The position numbers were made by a program, and so were the translations under genes. 64,000 nucleotides of DNA from an uncultured Sphingomonadaceae bacterium (lineage in GTDB: Bacteria; Pseudomonadota; Alphaproteobacteria; Sphingomonadales; Sphingomonadaceae). How positions within the stretch are numbered: the first letter of the stretch is position 1; each line of letters starts with the position of its first letter. The notes beneath the pieces are model-generated. The model saw only the letters and a list, made by a program, of their open reading frames with translations. It was not told the origin of the DNA and did no database searches. Positions 25,279 through 34,054 of this stretch are shown in pieces. The stretch is from NCBI GenBank assembly GCA_947497315.1, contig CANMFX010000001.1:930001-994000 (forward strand), read 5' to 3'.

Positions 25279-26375
25279 CGGAACAGATCGGCATCCGGAA
25301 AATCATCCACATCGATATGGATGCGTTTTTTGCCAGCGTCGAACAGCGCGATCACCCTGAACTGCGAGGCAAGCCGGTTGCGGTTGGCGGATCGGCGGCA
25401 CGCGGCGTTGTTGCGGCGGCAAGCTATGAAGCACGGCAATTTGGTGTGCGCTCTGCCATGCCATCTGTCACCGCGAAACGGCGCTGTCCGGATCTGATTT
25501 TCGTCAAGCATCGCTTTGATGTTTACCGCGAAGTGTCGCAGCAGATCCGTGCGATATTCCGCAGCCATAGCGATCTGGTCGAACCGCTATCGCTGGACGA
25601 AGCCTATATCGATGTGACGCAAGACAAGATGGGGATTGGCAACGCCACCCGCATCGCCGAGATGATTCGCGCCGAGATCAAGAAGCAGACGCAACTGACC
25701 GCCAGCGCCGGCGTGAGTTACAACAAATTCATCGCCAAGATCGCGTCTGACCAGAACAAGCCCGATGGCATATGTGTCATCAAGCCACATCAGGGTGCGG
25801 ATTTTGTCGCGCAGTTGCCTGTGCGGCGGTTCTTCGGGGTCGGTCCAAAGACTGCCGAGCGTATGGCCAAGCTTGATATCCATACGGGCACCGATTTGCG
25901 CGCCCAGTCGGAGGACTTTCTGCGCCAACATTTTGGCAAGTCGGCCGGTTATCTGTTTCGCGCCTCTCGCGGCGTAGACCACCGCGAGGTTAAACCCAAC
26001 CGCATCCGTAAATCGGTTGGCGGCGAGCGCACCTACGGCAGTGACCTGGTCAATGATGCGGATTTGGAAGAAGCGATTGAGAAGATTATCGACATTGTCT
26101 GGAACAGTATCGAGAAAACGGGCGCGCGGGGGCGGACGGTGACGCTGAAAGCCAAATATGCCGATTTTAGACAGATCACCCGGTCCAAGTCTCTCGAACG
26201 CAATGTTGAAGGCAAGGCCGAGTTTGCCGATATTGGCCGCGAATTGCTCGCCAGCATCATGCCGGTGGAAAATGGTGTTAGGTTGCTGGGCCTGACGCTC
26301 GCGAATCTTGAGGGGGTTGATGAGGCCGAAGGTGAACCCGCCGAGGAAGAGGGGCAGGCAGTTTTTGAGTTTTAG
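25275..26375 (+). CDS. dinB: DNA polymerase IV
   Basis: A 366-residue Y-family translesion polymerase. The catalytic carboxylates are visible: Asp14 in IHIDMDAFFASVE and Asp108-Glu109 in LSLDEAYIDVT. YEARQFGVRSAMP, the thumb motif FFGVGPKTAERM, and the little-finger region SVGGERTYGSDL follow. The C-terminus GQAVFEF resembles a sliding-clamp binding peptide. The start overlaps the upstream stop by ATGA, so it is translationally coupled to the pentapeptide gene. No LexA box was identified in the short upstream region. Confidence 0.95.
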   Translation: MTEQIGIRKIIHIDMDAFFASVEQRDHPELRGKPVAVGGSAARGVVAAASYEARQFGVRSAMPSVTAKRRCPDLIFVKHRFDVYREVSQQIRAIFRSHSDLVEPLSLDEAYIDVTQDKMGIGNATRIAEMIRAEIKKQTQLTASAGVSYNKFIAKIASDQNKPDGICVIKPHQGADFVAQLPVRRFFGVGPKTAERMAKLDIHTGTDLRAQSEDFLRQHFGKSAGYLFRASRGVDHREVKPNRIRKSVGGERTYGSDLVNDADLEEAIEKIIDIVWNSIEKTGARGRTVTLKAKYADFRQITRSKSLERNVEGKAEFADIGRELLASIMPVENGVRLLGLTLANLEGVDEAEGEPAEEEGQAVFEF

Positions 26376-26400
26376 AGAAGAGCCGGTAGCCCCACGCCCG

Positions 26401-26432
26401 TCATCCTGGCCGGTTCTGTCCAGCCAAGATGA
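26401..26432. terminator. Hairpin between convergent dinB and TonB receptor
   Basis: TCATCCTGGCCGG and CCAGCCAAGATGA pair over 13 positions with two mismatches around a six-base loop, just after dinB and before the receptor stop. There is no T run, so it may be a bidirectional 3'-end hairpin rather than a classical terminator. Confidence 0.4.
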
Positions 26433-26452
26433 TGAAGCAATTGGAAACTTGT

Positions 26453-28729
26453 TTAGAACTTCGTGCCTATCTCAATACCATAGATACGCGGCTGATTTAC
26501 AAACGTGGTTAGATTGTTGAAATCGATGCCGCCCACAGCTGACTCATCACCGGTTATGTTCCGTACAAAGCCGGCAATATCTATCTTGCCGTTTCCTGTG
26601 CGATAACCGACGCGCAACCCTCCTTCGAGCAGACTGTCGTCGCTAAACTCAACGGATTCGTACAGGAAGAAGTTGATCTTTGAACGGTAATACCAATCAG
26701 TAAAGGCATAAAGCTCGCCGCTGCCAAGCGGGATATTATAACCAGCGGTCCAGTTAACCGTCCAGCGAGGCGATTGCGGCAAAGTGTTACCATCTATCAA
26801 GAAATTATTGACGCTTCCGGCAACGGTAGGGTCCAGAACGGTGCATGGTGCACTGCAACCCTGAACCGCCAGATCATCGTCCTTGATCTCATTTTCGTTA
26901 TAGCCAACACCAACGGTGAAAGTCAGATTTTCCACCGGGCGCGCTTCCAACTCTGCTTCAAAGCCATAGCCTTCGACATCATCAGCGTTCAGCAGAGTTG
27001 TAAAGTTTGAACCACCACCAACAGCCGTTAGCTGCAGATCTTCGGTATTGTAATAGTAGCCGGTCAGGTTGAACCGGGCGCGGCCATCCAGGAAGGTGGT
27101 TTTGATGCCCGCTTCGTAAGACATGGTGCGCTCATCCGTGGCGGTCGAAAGTGTACGACCAAAAGCCAGACGGCCTTGGATTGCAGGTGCACGATAGCCG
27201 CGGGCCGCACGGGCAAAAATATTGATGTCCGGGCTGACTTCATAAAGTGCGCTCAAGTCCCAGGTCAGCAAGTTAGCATCCACGCTGGTGCGCTGGAACG
27301 GAACGGGTCCGCCAAAATTAAGGAATCCGGGACGCGTGTCGACTGTCCGTCCAGCGACAAAATCGCGCTGATCATCATTATAACGCAGGCCGCCTTGCAG
27401 TTTCAGACCATTGTCGAATGCGTAAAATACCGATCCGAAGATACCGAAGGCTTCGCTGACCTGTCGCTGGCGGGCAATCGCTGCGGGGGTAACGTCCTGA
27501 GGGGCTCCGAAATCGAGCGTCGTAATGTCGAGGCGCTCGTTGAAATAAAAGCCACCAAACTGATAACCAAGACCTTCATCGTTGTTCGATGCAACGCGAA
27601 TTTCTTGTGTATATTGGTTGAGGCTGGGGACATCATCCTGCGTCTGGGCTGAGAAGGGTATGGAACCTGGGCCGCCTGGCGGGGTGAATGGTAAATCGTT
27701 GCTAAAGCCGCCATCAATATCGCCGCGGCTCTGTAAATCGCCTTCCCAATAGGATGTAACAGAGGTCAGCGTAACCGGCCCGAAATCATATTCGACTGTC
27801 AGCCCGAGATTATAATTATTCAGTTTTTGAAAGTTTATACCGTCCGAGCGGGTCAAATCGCGCTCAAATTCTGTTCCGGGTCCGCCAAGGCCGACAAGAT
27901 CGTTGCTGCCGGTGGCAACGCTGTTGGCTCGGAAAACAATCGCGGAACCGTCCATTGTGCGGACTTGCCCAACCAGCCTTGCGGTCAGTGGGCCATCTTC
28001 ATACTGCAGCTGCAGACGGGCCGCGACGTCGTCATATCCGCCCAGATCATTGCCAGGGCCATTGTCGATATTGTCGATCCAGTCATCGCGATGCTGATAA
28101 AGCGCTGATAGCCGGACGGAGAAGCCATTGTCATCAGCAACACCGGCTGCGCCCTCGACCTGATATGTTCCCAAACGCGCTATACTGACCTTAGCATAGC
28201 CACCAGTTTCGCCGGGTTTCACCGTATCGAATTTCACAATACCAGCGGGCGTATTACGACCGAATAATGTGCCTTGCGGACCACGCAATACTTCAATCCG
28301 GTCCAGATCGAATACCGGGAAACCTTTGAGGATCGGGTTTTCCAGCACAACGTCATCATAGACGAGGCTAACCGGCTGTGATGCGTTGAGATCAAAGTCG
28401 GTATTGCCGAGGCCGCGAATGAAAAAACGCGGGAAGGTCCGGCCGAAAGAGCTTTCGATGTTAAGGTTTGGAACGCGGCCAGCCAGGCTGCGAATATCAT
28501 TGCCGCCAGATTGAACGGCGTTAAGGGCATCGTTGCTCAATGTAGAAACAGACAGCGGTACATCCTGAATATTCTCTTCGCGCCGCTGTGCGGTCACGAC
28601 AATCGTGCCGAGCTGATCATCATCCACGCCGGTCTCATCCTGTGCGAGGACGGGTTGTGATAGACCGCCCGCGAGCAAAGCTCCAGCAAGGGCGAAACGA
28701 GAAATGGCAGATACAGATATGCGGCGCAT
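26453..28729 (-). CDS. TonB-dependent receptor
   Basis: A 758-residue outer-membrane receptor. It has a signal peptide ending VLAQ-DETG, then a TonB-box-like GTIVVTAQRREENIQDVPLS and a plug domain with RGLGNTDFDL and VLRGPQGTLFGRNTPAGIV. A 22-strand barrel follows, ending in an aromatic residue (IGTKF). The RREENIQDVPLSVS opening is typical of sphingomonad receptors for complex organic substrates or siderophores; the ligand is unknown. ATG 28727-28729 has GGAG upstream. It stands alone, with no FecR/FecI or ABC genes beside it. Confidence 0.93.
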   Translation of the reverse strand: MRRISVSAISRFALAGALLAGGLSQPVLAQDETGVDDDQLGTIVVTAQRREENIQDVPLSVSTLSNDALNAVQSGGNDIRSLAGRVPNLNIESSFGRTFPRFFIRGLGNTDFDLNASQPVSLVYDDVVLENPILKGFPVFDLDRIEVLRGPQGTLFGRNTPAGIVKFDTVKPGETGGYAKVSIARLGTYQVEGAAGVADDNGFSVRLSALYQHRDDWIDNIDNGPGNDLGGYDDVAARLQLQYEDGPLTARLVGQVRTMDGSAIVFRANSVATGSNDLVGLGGPGTEFERDLTRSDGINFQKLNNYNLGLTVEYDFGPVTLTSVTSYWEGDLQSRGDIDGGFSNDLPFTPPGGPGSIPFSAQTQDDVPSLNQYTQEIRVASNNDEGLGYQFGGFYFNERLDITTLDFGAPQDVTPAAIARQRQVSEAFGIFGSVFYAFDNGLKLQGGLRYNDDQRDFVAGRTVDTRPGFLNFGGPVPFQRTSVDANLLTWDLSALYEVSPDINIFARAARGYRAPAIQGRLAFGRTLSTATDERTMSYEAGIKTTFLDGRARFNLTGYYYNTEDLQLTAVGGGSNFTTLLNADDVEGYGFEAELEARPVENLTFTVGVGYNENEIKDDDLAVQGCSAPCTVLDPTVAGSVNNFLIDGNTLPQSPRWTVNWTAGYNIPLGSGELYAFTDWYYRSKINFFLYESVEFSDDSLLEGGLRVGYRTGNGKIDIAGFVRNITGDESAVGGIDFNNLTTFVNQPRIYGIEIGTKF

Positions 28730-28864
28730 GGATGATCTCCGGCAATGACATTGATATTGGACTCGGAGAGTTTCCCTGTTCCCCGTGCGGCAACCCCTGA
28801 CCGTCATGACCGCAATGGTCAAGTTTACGGCGGTGCTAAGGGACGGGATCGTGCGGAATCCCTC

Positions 28865-28875
28865 GCAACTGTTGC
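28865..28875. promoter_or_regulatory. Small palindrome in the TonB receptor upstream region
   Basis: GCAACTGTTGC is a perfect 5-1-5 palindrome 136 bases upstream of the receptor start, in the 200-base gap that also ends the defence-like module. It is a possible operator; the evidence is symmetry alone. Confidence 0.2.
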
Positions 28876-28930
28876 AATTGCGTTACAAAATGATCAGATT
28901 ATTATGTCCAGCCCTCATTTATACCTAAAT

Positions 28931-29560
28931 CTATTGCTGAGCCTTTTTCCATAGCTGCATGGCTGATAGTCGTTCCTTTGTGGGCAGGCCTAGGATATCT
29001 GCTTCAGAATATTCTTCATCTTCCAACCGTTCAAAGTTCCACTCTTGAAAGTCATCATATTTATATAGGACTTTAGTGGGGCTAACGGGATGTGCACCTG
29101 CCTCGTTTACGAGCCAGTGCCGGACTTCGGTGACGGCTTTTTGATAATCTCCATCGTGGGTGCTGATGTCGCATCCAGAGAGGTCGGACAAGGAAATACG
29201 ATATCGGTAACTCTCTTCTTCAAGAACAAGGATTTTTTTGTCCTGTCTGCCATCCTTGCAAAATTTCTTGCAAGCATAATCAATGCCCAGCTCAAAAGGC
29301 ATATTGAGGCGGTAGTATTCGCCCTTTTGGGACGCCTGCGACCGGCTAAGATCATGGATGGAGTATTTCGAACTCTCAATTAGCTCTTGAATCTTATCTA
29401 ACCGGTTCTCAGTTGAATCCGTTCGCTCATTTGCGATTCTTGGATAAAAACCAAAATATATCACGCAAAAAGCAATTGCTTCCAGTATTGGTTCATAATC
29501 TTCATCAAATGGGCAATTTATGAAGACAGATTTTTCAAATTCAGGTTCTGCCAAAATCAA
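28931..29560 (-). CDS. TIR / deoxyribosyltransferase-like protein, putative defence effector
   Basis: A 209-residue protein I cannot match to a named family. Its motifs suggest a Rossmann-like TIR or nucleoside-deoxyribosyltransferase-like fold: a first strand SVFINCPFDEDY (Cys16-Pro-Phe-Asp), DKIQELIESSKYSIHDLSRSQ (Asp70), and RLNMPFELGIDYA with Glu90 where such enzymes place the catalytic glutamate. The pattern strand-IHDLS then MPFELG mirrors ADLTG...NVFYELG of that superfamily. Its ATG overlaps the DUF2188 gene's stop (ATGA). The DNA is clearly AT-richer than its neighbours, consistent with transfer. NAD or nucleotide cleavage is inference only. Confidence 0.7.
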   Translation of the reverse strand: MILAEPEFEKSVFINCPFDEDYEPILEAIAFCVIYFGFYPRIANERTDSTENRLDKIQELIESSKYSIHDLSRSQASQKGEYYRLNMPFELGIDYACKKFCKDGRQDKKILVLEEESYRYRISLSDLSGCDISTHDGDYQKAVTEVRHWLVNEAGAHPVSPTKVLYKYDDFQEWNFERLEDEEYSEADILGLPTKERLSAMQLWKKAQQ

Positions 29561-29781
29561 CCCTTTGGTGGGTGAGGGTCATTACCGTATGAATCTCTAT
29601 CTCTTATCCGGCCGTCACGGCCATGAATGTATAATTCAGTTTTCTGCTTTTTCGCTATTTCCCTAGCTTTTCGAATAGCTTCTTTTTGTGTTTCAAACAC
29701 ACCACTGGCCTTAGAAGCACCTGCTCTTCTAACGCTCCATTTTTTGCCTTTTGGTACGACATGTTGTCCATCCACAGCCAT
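29557..29781 (-). CDS. DUF2188 domain protein
   Basis: A 74-residue basic protein. QHVVPKGKKWSVRRAGASKASGVF, the helix TQKEAIRKAREIAKKQKTEL and IHGRDGRIRDRDSYGNDPHPPKG are the DUF2188 pattern almost end to end. The ORF track starts at 29799, but those bases contain the AAGGAG ribosome site for ATG 29779-29781, so the shorter form is chosen. The family has no known activity; its small alpha/beta, positively charged nature would suit nucleic-acid or partner-protein binding. It is translationally coupled to the TIR-like gene and probably its partner. Confidence 0.85.
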   Translation of the reverse strand: MAVDGQHVVPKGKKWSVRRAGASKASGVFETQKEAIRKAREIAKKQKTELYIHGRDGRIRDRDSYGNDPHPPKG

Positions 29782-29869
29782 GGCATAAAACTCCTTCAAA
29801 CTCTCATGGTAGCTACTAATATAGTAAAGAATCTCAAATATTCTACCGGTTTGATTGACACATCCGGTC

Positions 29870-31246
29870 TCAAAAACTCATTTCGTCATAAATGTGCGAT
29901 AAATCGCCATTCCACTCGCCATGATAGCGTTCCAGCAGCTGTGCCGCCGGGGATTTGCCCTTGGCGACCACGTCGCGCAGCGGATCGAGAAAGCCGCTTT
30001 CATTATCGCCGCTGGTGTTAAGGCGGCCGCGGGCAGTCAGGCCAGCAGAGGCGATATCGAGAATTTCGCTCGCCAGATCGAGCAGCTTGCCACCGTTCGG
30101 AAGCGGCGCGCTTAGGCCTTCTTTTGGCACAGCGTCGCGCAGGGCTTCACGCTCTTCCATGCTCCAACCCTTGACCCGGTCCCATGCGGCGTCGAGCGCG
30201 GTCTGGTCATAGAGCAAGCCAACCCAGAACGCAGGCAGGGCGCAGATCCGGTTCCACGGCCCGCCATCGGCGCCGCGCATTTCGAGGAAGCTTTTCAGGC
30301 GCACTTCGGGGAAGGCAGTCGAAAGGTGATCATTCCAGTCGGCCATGGTCGGCTTTTCACCGGGTAAGACGGACAATTCGCCTTTCAGGAAATCGCGGAA
30401 GCTCAGCCCCGCTGCATTGATATATTTGCCCTCGCGAAAGACGAAATACATCGGAACGTCGAGCATATATTCCGCATAGCGTTCATAACCAAAGCCCTCT
30501 TCAAACACGAAAGGCAGCATGCCGGTGCGATGCGGATCGGTGTCGGACCAGATATGGCTGCGGAAGCTTTCAAAGCCATTGGGCTGATTTTCAGTGAATG
30601 GCGAATTGGCGAACAGCGCGGTGGCGAGGGGTTGCAGGGCCAGACCGACACGGAATTTCTGCGCCATGTCGGCTTCGCTGGCATAGTCGAGATTGACCTG
30701 GATCGTGCAGGTGCGCAGCATCATGTCGAGGCCGAGATTGCCGACAGTCGGCATATGGTTCAGCATGATGCCGTAACGCCCCTTGGGCATGATCGGCAGC
30801 TCGGCGCGGGTCTTGTCCGGCCACATGCCCATGCCAAGGAAACCCTTGCCGGTTTTTTCGCCTATCGCTTTGACTTGCTGCAAATGGCGCCCGGTTTCGT
30901 TGCAGGTCTCGTGCAGATTTTCGAGCGGCGCACCGGATAGCTCTAACTGTCCGGCCGGTTCCAGGCTGACCGTGCCGTCATCCCCGGCCATGGCGATGAC
31001 TTTGCCGTTTTCTTCTACCGGCTTCCAGCCGAATTCCTGAAGCGCCAGCAGCAGGTCCTTGATCCCGCCAGGCTCGTCATAGCTCGGGGCATGATGGTCG
31101 GTGGTACAATAGACAAATTTCTCATGCTCGGTGCCGATGCGCCACTGCTCTTTTGGCTTCTCGCCGCCTTGCATCGGTTCGATAAGCTGGTTGACATCCT
31201 CGATCACAGGATCGTTGCTATTTGAAACTTGTCTCGTGCTCATCAT
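29870..31246 (-). CDS. gshA: Glutamate-cysteine ligase, plant/alphaproteobacterial type
   Basis: A 458-residue enzyme that joins L-glutamate and L-cysteine with ATP, the first step of glutathione synthesis in the cytosol. Family motifs are WRIGTEHEKFVY near residue 36, GDDGTVSLEPAGQLELSGAPL, MGMWPDKTRAELPIMPKGRYGIM, and FLEMRGADGGPWNRICALPAFWVGLLYD. It matches the class shared by plants and proteobacteria rather than E. coli GshA. It starts with two adjacent ATG codons (31244-31246 or 31241-31243) and no clear ribosome site. Confidence 0.95.
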   Translation of the reverse strand: MMSTRQVSNSNDPVIEDVNQLIEPMQGGEKPKEQWRIGTEHEKFVYCTTDHHAPSYDEPGGIKDLLLALQEFGWKPVEENGKVIAMAGDDGTVSLEPAGQLELSGAPLENLHETCNETGRHLQQVKAIGEKTGKGFLGMGMWPDKTRAELPIMPKGRYGIMLNHMPTVGNLGLDMMLRTCTIQVNLDYASEADMAQKFRVGLALQPLATALFANSPFTENQPNGFESFRSHIWSDTDPHRTGMLPFVFEEGFGYERYAEYMLDVPMYFVFREGKYINAAGLSFRDFLKGELSVLPGEKPTMADWNDHLSTAFPEVRLKSFLEMRGADGGPWNRICALPAFWVGLLYDQTALDAAWDRVKGWSMEEREALRDAVPKEGLSAPLPNGGKLLDLASEILDIASAGLTARGRLNTSGDNESGFLDPLRDVVAKGKSPAAQLLERYHGEWNGDLSHIYDEMSF

Positions 31247-31334
31247 TTGCGTTTAAGCAAGTGTCCGAAATATCGCTAGAAATATTTTGTTCGGGCGGGA
31301 GAAGAAATTGCGTGGGGGTGGAGTTTTTATTTTA

Positions 31335-31444
31335 CCTCAAGGATGGCACCAGACCGATGCGAAGCGGAGGCAAGGCCGACTGGCCGCCGCGCCTTATTGG
31401 CGCGTAGCCAAGGCGACGGATGTCGCCGCCCGGCGCTTGAGGTC
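31335..31444. repeat. MITE-like repeat copy 1 (partial left end)
   Basis: It begins CCTCAAGG, then GCGAAGCGGAGGCAAGGCCG, the GCGCCTTATTGGCGCG stem and GCGACGGATGTCGCC, and closes with CGCCCGGCGCTTGAGG. The right terminal inverted repeat is intact while the left terminus diverges after CCTCAAG, so this copy holds only the beta-type unit. It lies between the glutamate-cysteine ligase start and the YqaA-type gene's stop. Confidence 0.85.
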
Positions 31445-31458
31445 AAACAAATAAATCC

Positions 31459-32040
31459 TCAAACCAACCACTTAACCGCAACAAAGCCGCCAACGAACAA
31501 TATCCCGCCGAGTGTGGTCGCCAGCGCAAAATTCTTGTCGATCCATTCTTTCATCGGTGCGCCGAACTGGGCAAGCAGAACAGCAACAAGGAAGAAGCGA
31601 GCGGATCGCGCTATAATGGCTGCAAAGATCAGGATGTAGAGCGGCATGGAGGTGCTGCCCGCAGCTATAGTGATCACCTTGAACGGCAATGGCGTAAACC
31701 CGGCGAGCAGGACGACAATCCAGCCCTGCTCGTTAAAATTCTGGGCAAATAGGTCGAATTTGTCAGTCACGCCGTAAAATTCAAGGATCGCTATGCCGAC
31801 GGTTTCGAACAGGAAAAAGCCGATGGCATAGCCGAGCAAAGCCCCCAACACTGACGAAACGGTGCAGACAAAGGCGTACCAATAGGCGCGTTCCGGCTTG
31901 GCCAAACACATCGGCGCCAGCATGACATCGGGCGGAATGGGAAAGAAGCTCGACTCTGCAAAGCTGATCCCTGCAAGCCACTTGGTCGCTTGCGGATGAC
32001 CGGCCTTGTCGAGCATCCATTCGTAAAGGCGTTTGAGCAT
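31459..32040 (-). CDS. YqaA family inner-membrane protein
   Basis: A 193-residue protein of the YqaA branch of the VTT/DedA superfamily, with about four to five hydrophobic segments. ISFAESSFFPIPPDVMLAPMCL is the re-entrant-loop motif, and GFTPLPFKVITIAAGS is the second conserved loop of this fold. DedA-type proteins are linked to lipid scrambling and membrane-potential homeostasis; the role of YqaA is not settled. It is flanked on both sides by copies of the MITE-like repeat. Confidence 0.88.
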   Translation of the reverse strand: MLKRLYEWMLDKAGHPQATKWLAGISFAESSFFPIPPDVMLAPMCLAKPERAYWYAFVCTVSSVLGALLGYAIGFFLFETVGIAILEFYGVTDKFDLFAQNFNEQGWIVVLLAGFTPLPFKVITIAAGSTSMPLYILIFAAIIARSARFFLVAVLLAQFGAPMKEWIDKNFALATTLGGILFVGGFVAVKWLV

Positions 32041-32051
32041 TATTTATAAGA

Positions 32052-32279
32052 CCTCAGGCGCCGGGCGGGCACATCCGTGCCCTTGGCTACGCGCCATAAG
32101 GCGCGGCGGCCGGTCGGCCTTGCCTCGCTGCGCTCGGACGATGCTCTCGAGGTTCGCGCCAGACAGATAAACTCTAGGTTGCCACCAATCCGACGCGAAG
32201 CGGAGGCAAGCGCGACTGCGCGCCCGAGCTTATGCGAGGAAAGCCAAGCGGGCGGATGCCCGCGCCCGGCGCTTGAGGG
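32052..32279. repeat. MITE-like repeat copy 2 (full composite)
   Basis: This copy starts CCTCAGGCGCCGGGCG and ends CGCCCGGCGCTTGAGG. The left half is an inverted beta unit (TTGGCTACGCGCCATAAGGC), the right half an inverted alpha unit (CGAGCTTATGCGAGGAAAGC). A short unique middle contains the remnant CTCGAGGTTCGCGCC. It lies between the YqaA-type gene and the AGCS transporter stop. Confidence 0.88.
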
Positions 32280-32287
32280 TAAAAAAA

Positions 32288-33859
32288 TCAATGCCCTGCT
32301 GCCCCCGACACTTCCTCTTGCAGTTCTTTCGGCGTTTCCCGGCCGTGGTCGGTGCCCGCTGTCCGGTTGCCCTTGGCGAGGGCAAAGACCACGCCGGACA
32401 AGGCAAGCAGGGCTACAATATTCGGCAGCGTCATAACGGCGTTCGAAATATCGCCCAGGCGCCAGACCAGTTGCAAGGGTGCGAAGGAACCGAAGAAGAT
32501 CACCACGCACCACAGGACGCGCCAGATAAAGTGCAGTTTTTTCTCGCCGCTCAGGCTCGCACCGGGGAGCAGGTCGTAAAGATAGGTAATCGCGCGCTCG
32601 CCATAATAGCTCCAGGTAAGCAGGGTCGTGAACACGAACAGGATCAGCGCGACCGAGACAATCAACGTGCCAATCGGAATACTGAACACTTCAAACGGGA
32701 AGGCTGCACCATAAGCGCCCGATGTCATGGCAAAACCATTGAGGTCAGATTGCCAGGCGTGTTCGACCACGGTTTTGACGCCATTGGCATCAGTCACGGT
32801 AAAGTCGCCAGCGACCGTCAGCATGACCAAGGCGGTCATGGTGCAGATCACGATGGTATCGATAAACGTGCCCATCATCGCAAAACGGCCCTGTGCTGCT
32901 GGATCATTGGTCTGTGCCACCGCGTGCGCAATCGGGGTGGAACCCTGACCTGCTTCGTTAGAAAACAGCCCGCGCGCCACACCGGCGCGAATGGCAATCA
33001 TGATCATCGCGCCAAGGAAACCACCGGCTGCGGCGTCATAGCCAAATGCGCCTGCAAAGATGCGGGAGAAGGTTTCCGGCAGATAAGGCAGGTTGATCAT
33101 CAAGGCGATAAAAGCCATCACAAGATAAGCCGCGGCCATCCACGGAACGATTGTTTCAGCGACTTTACCGATGGATTTGATGCCGCCGATAATGACTGCA
33201 AATACTGCGACCGCAGCAACCGCACCGCCAATCCATTCTTCGACCCCGAACAGCTCATTGGCGCTGTCGCCCAGACTATTGGCCTGAATACCGTTGCCGG
33301 TAACCAGCGCTGAAAACAGGGCGCCGATACAGAAAAGCACCGCCAGCCAGGTCCATTTCGGGCCGAGGCCAAGGGTAATATAAGTCATCGGTCCACCGCG
33401 ATAGGTGCCGTCTTCGGCCTGTTCGCGGAAACGGATGGCGAGCGACCCCTCGGCAAAGGCGAGCGCCATGCCGAACAGAGCGGTGATCCACATCCAGAAA
33501 ATCGCACCCGGACCGCCCAGCGTAATAGCCGTCGCAACGCCCGCGAGATTGCCGGTTCCCACTTGCCCGGAAAGGGCTGTCGAAAGGGCGGCGAAGGGAG
33601 AAATCTCACCCGCGCCCTTACTGTCGGATTTCTTGAACAGACCAGCAAGAGCAGGGAACAGGCGGCGCAGCGGATAGCCGCGCAAACCGATCATGAAATA
33701 GATGCCAGCGCCAAGCAAGATGATGACCATCGGCGGAATTGGCTGGCCAGCAATTGCTATAACCGCTTCGCCATTCCAGGTCCCGCCCCAGATAAAGTCC
33801 GATACATTGGTGACCGGCTGAATAGCCGCTTCAAACCCCGAAACTGGCGCTGTACTCAC
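32288..33859 (-). CDS. Alanine/glycine:cation symporter family protein
   Basis: A 523-residue AGCS transporter with about eleven helices. Family motifs are LSGQVGTGNLAGVATAITLGGPGAIFWMWITALFGMALAFAEGSLA, TYRGGPMTYITLGLG, NEAGQGSTPIAHAVAQT and TWSYYGERAITYL. These import small amino acids (Ala, Gly) with Na+ or H+. It starts at GTG 33857-33859 with GGGGAG about nine bases upstream. The intergenic region beyond the start carries an AT-rich palindrome (33914-33928) that may control it. Confidence 0.94.
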   Translation of the reverse strand: MSTAPVSGFEAAIQPVTNVSDFIWGGTWNGEAVIAIAGQPIPPMVIILLGAGIYFMIGLRGYPLRRLFPALAGLFKKSDSKGAGEISPFAALSTALSGQVGTGNLAGVATAITLGGPGAIFWMWITALFGMALAFAEGSLAIRFREQAEDGTYRGGPMTYITLGLGPKWTWLAVLFCIGALFSALVTGNGIQANSLGDSANELFGVEEWIGGAVAAVAVFAVIIGGIKSIGKVAETIVPWMAAAYLVMAFIALMINLPYLPETFSRIFAGAFGYDAAAGGFLGAMIMIAIRAGVARGLFSNEAGQGSTPIAHAVAQTNDPAAQGRFAMMGTFIDTIVICTMTALVMLTVAGDFTVTDANGVKTVVEHAWQSDLNGFAMTSGAYGAAFPFEVFSIPIGTLIVSVALILFVFTTLLTWSYYGERAITYLYDLLPGASLSGEKKLHFIWRVLWCVVIFFGSFAPLQLVWRLGDISNAVMTLPNIVALLALSGVVFALAKGNRTAGTDHGRETPKELQEEVSGAAGH

Positions 33860-33913
33860 TCATATTCTCCCCGTATCGCGCATTTGGCGCTGAAAACTCC
33901 ACCCCGTTCGGGC

Positions 33914-33928
33914 TGTAATTTAATTACA
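33914..33928. promoter_or_regulatory. Palindrome upstream of the AGCS transporter
   Basis: TGTAATT-T-AATTACA is a perfect 7-1-7 palindrome 55 bases upstream of the transporter start. The size and AT-rich core suit an Lrp/AsnC-like or GntR-like site, but no cognate regulator lies nearby. Confidence 0.4.
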
Positions 33929-33958
33929 ATCGCAACAGGATTAGCAGCCACGCCGTTT

Positions 33959-33978
33959 TTGGCAAATGCTTTTGCCAA
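33959..33978. promoter_or_regulatory. Perfect inverted repeat upstream of the DUF2855 gene
   Basis: TTGGCAAA-TGCT-TTTGCCAA, eight-base arms and a four-base centre, lies about 77 bases before the DUF2855 start. It could be an operator or an RNA hairpin in the leader. Confidence 0.35.
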
Positions 33979-34054
33979 TCGCGTGTGAAAGCCTATGATA
34001 AAGTTAGAAAATCAAAACCAATATCATGATTCTTTGACAGATGGAGCAGCGCAA

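Noticed and set aside
26401-26432. Hairpin after dinB as a second copy of the pntB palindrome
   Set aside because: It shares only TCATCC; the arm sequence (CTGGCCGG) and length differ.
32040-32513. 157-aa minus-strand ORF spanning repeat copy 2
   Set aside because: Composed of translated repeat (SSAGRGHPPAWLSSHKLG type), a common spurious prediction.
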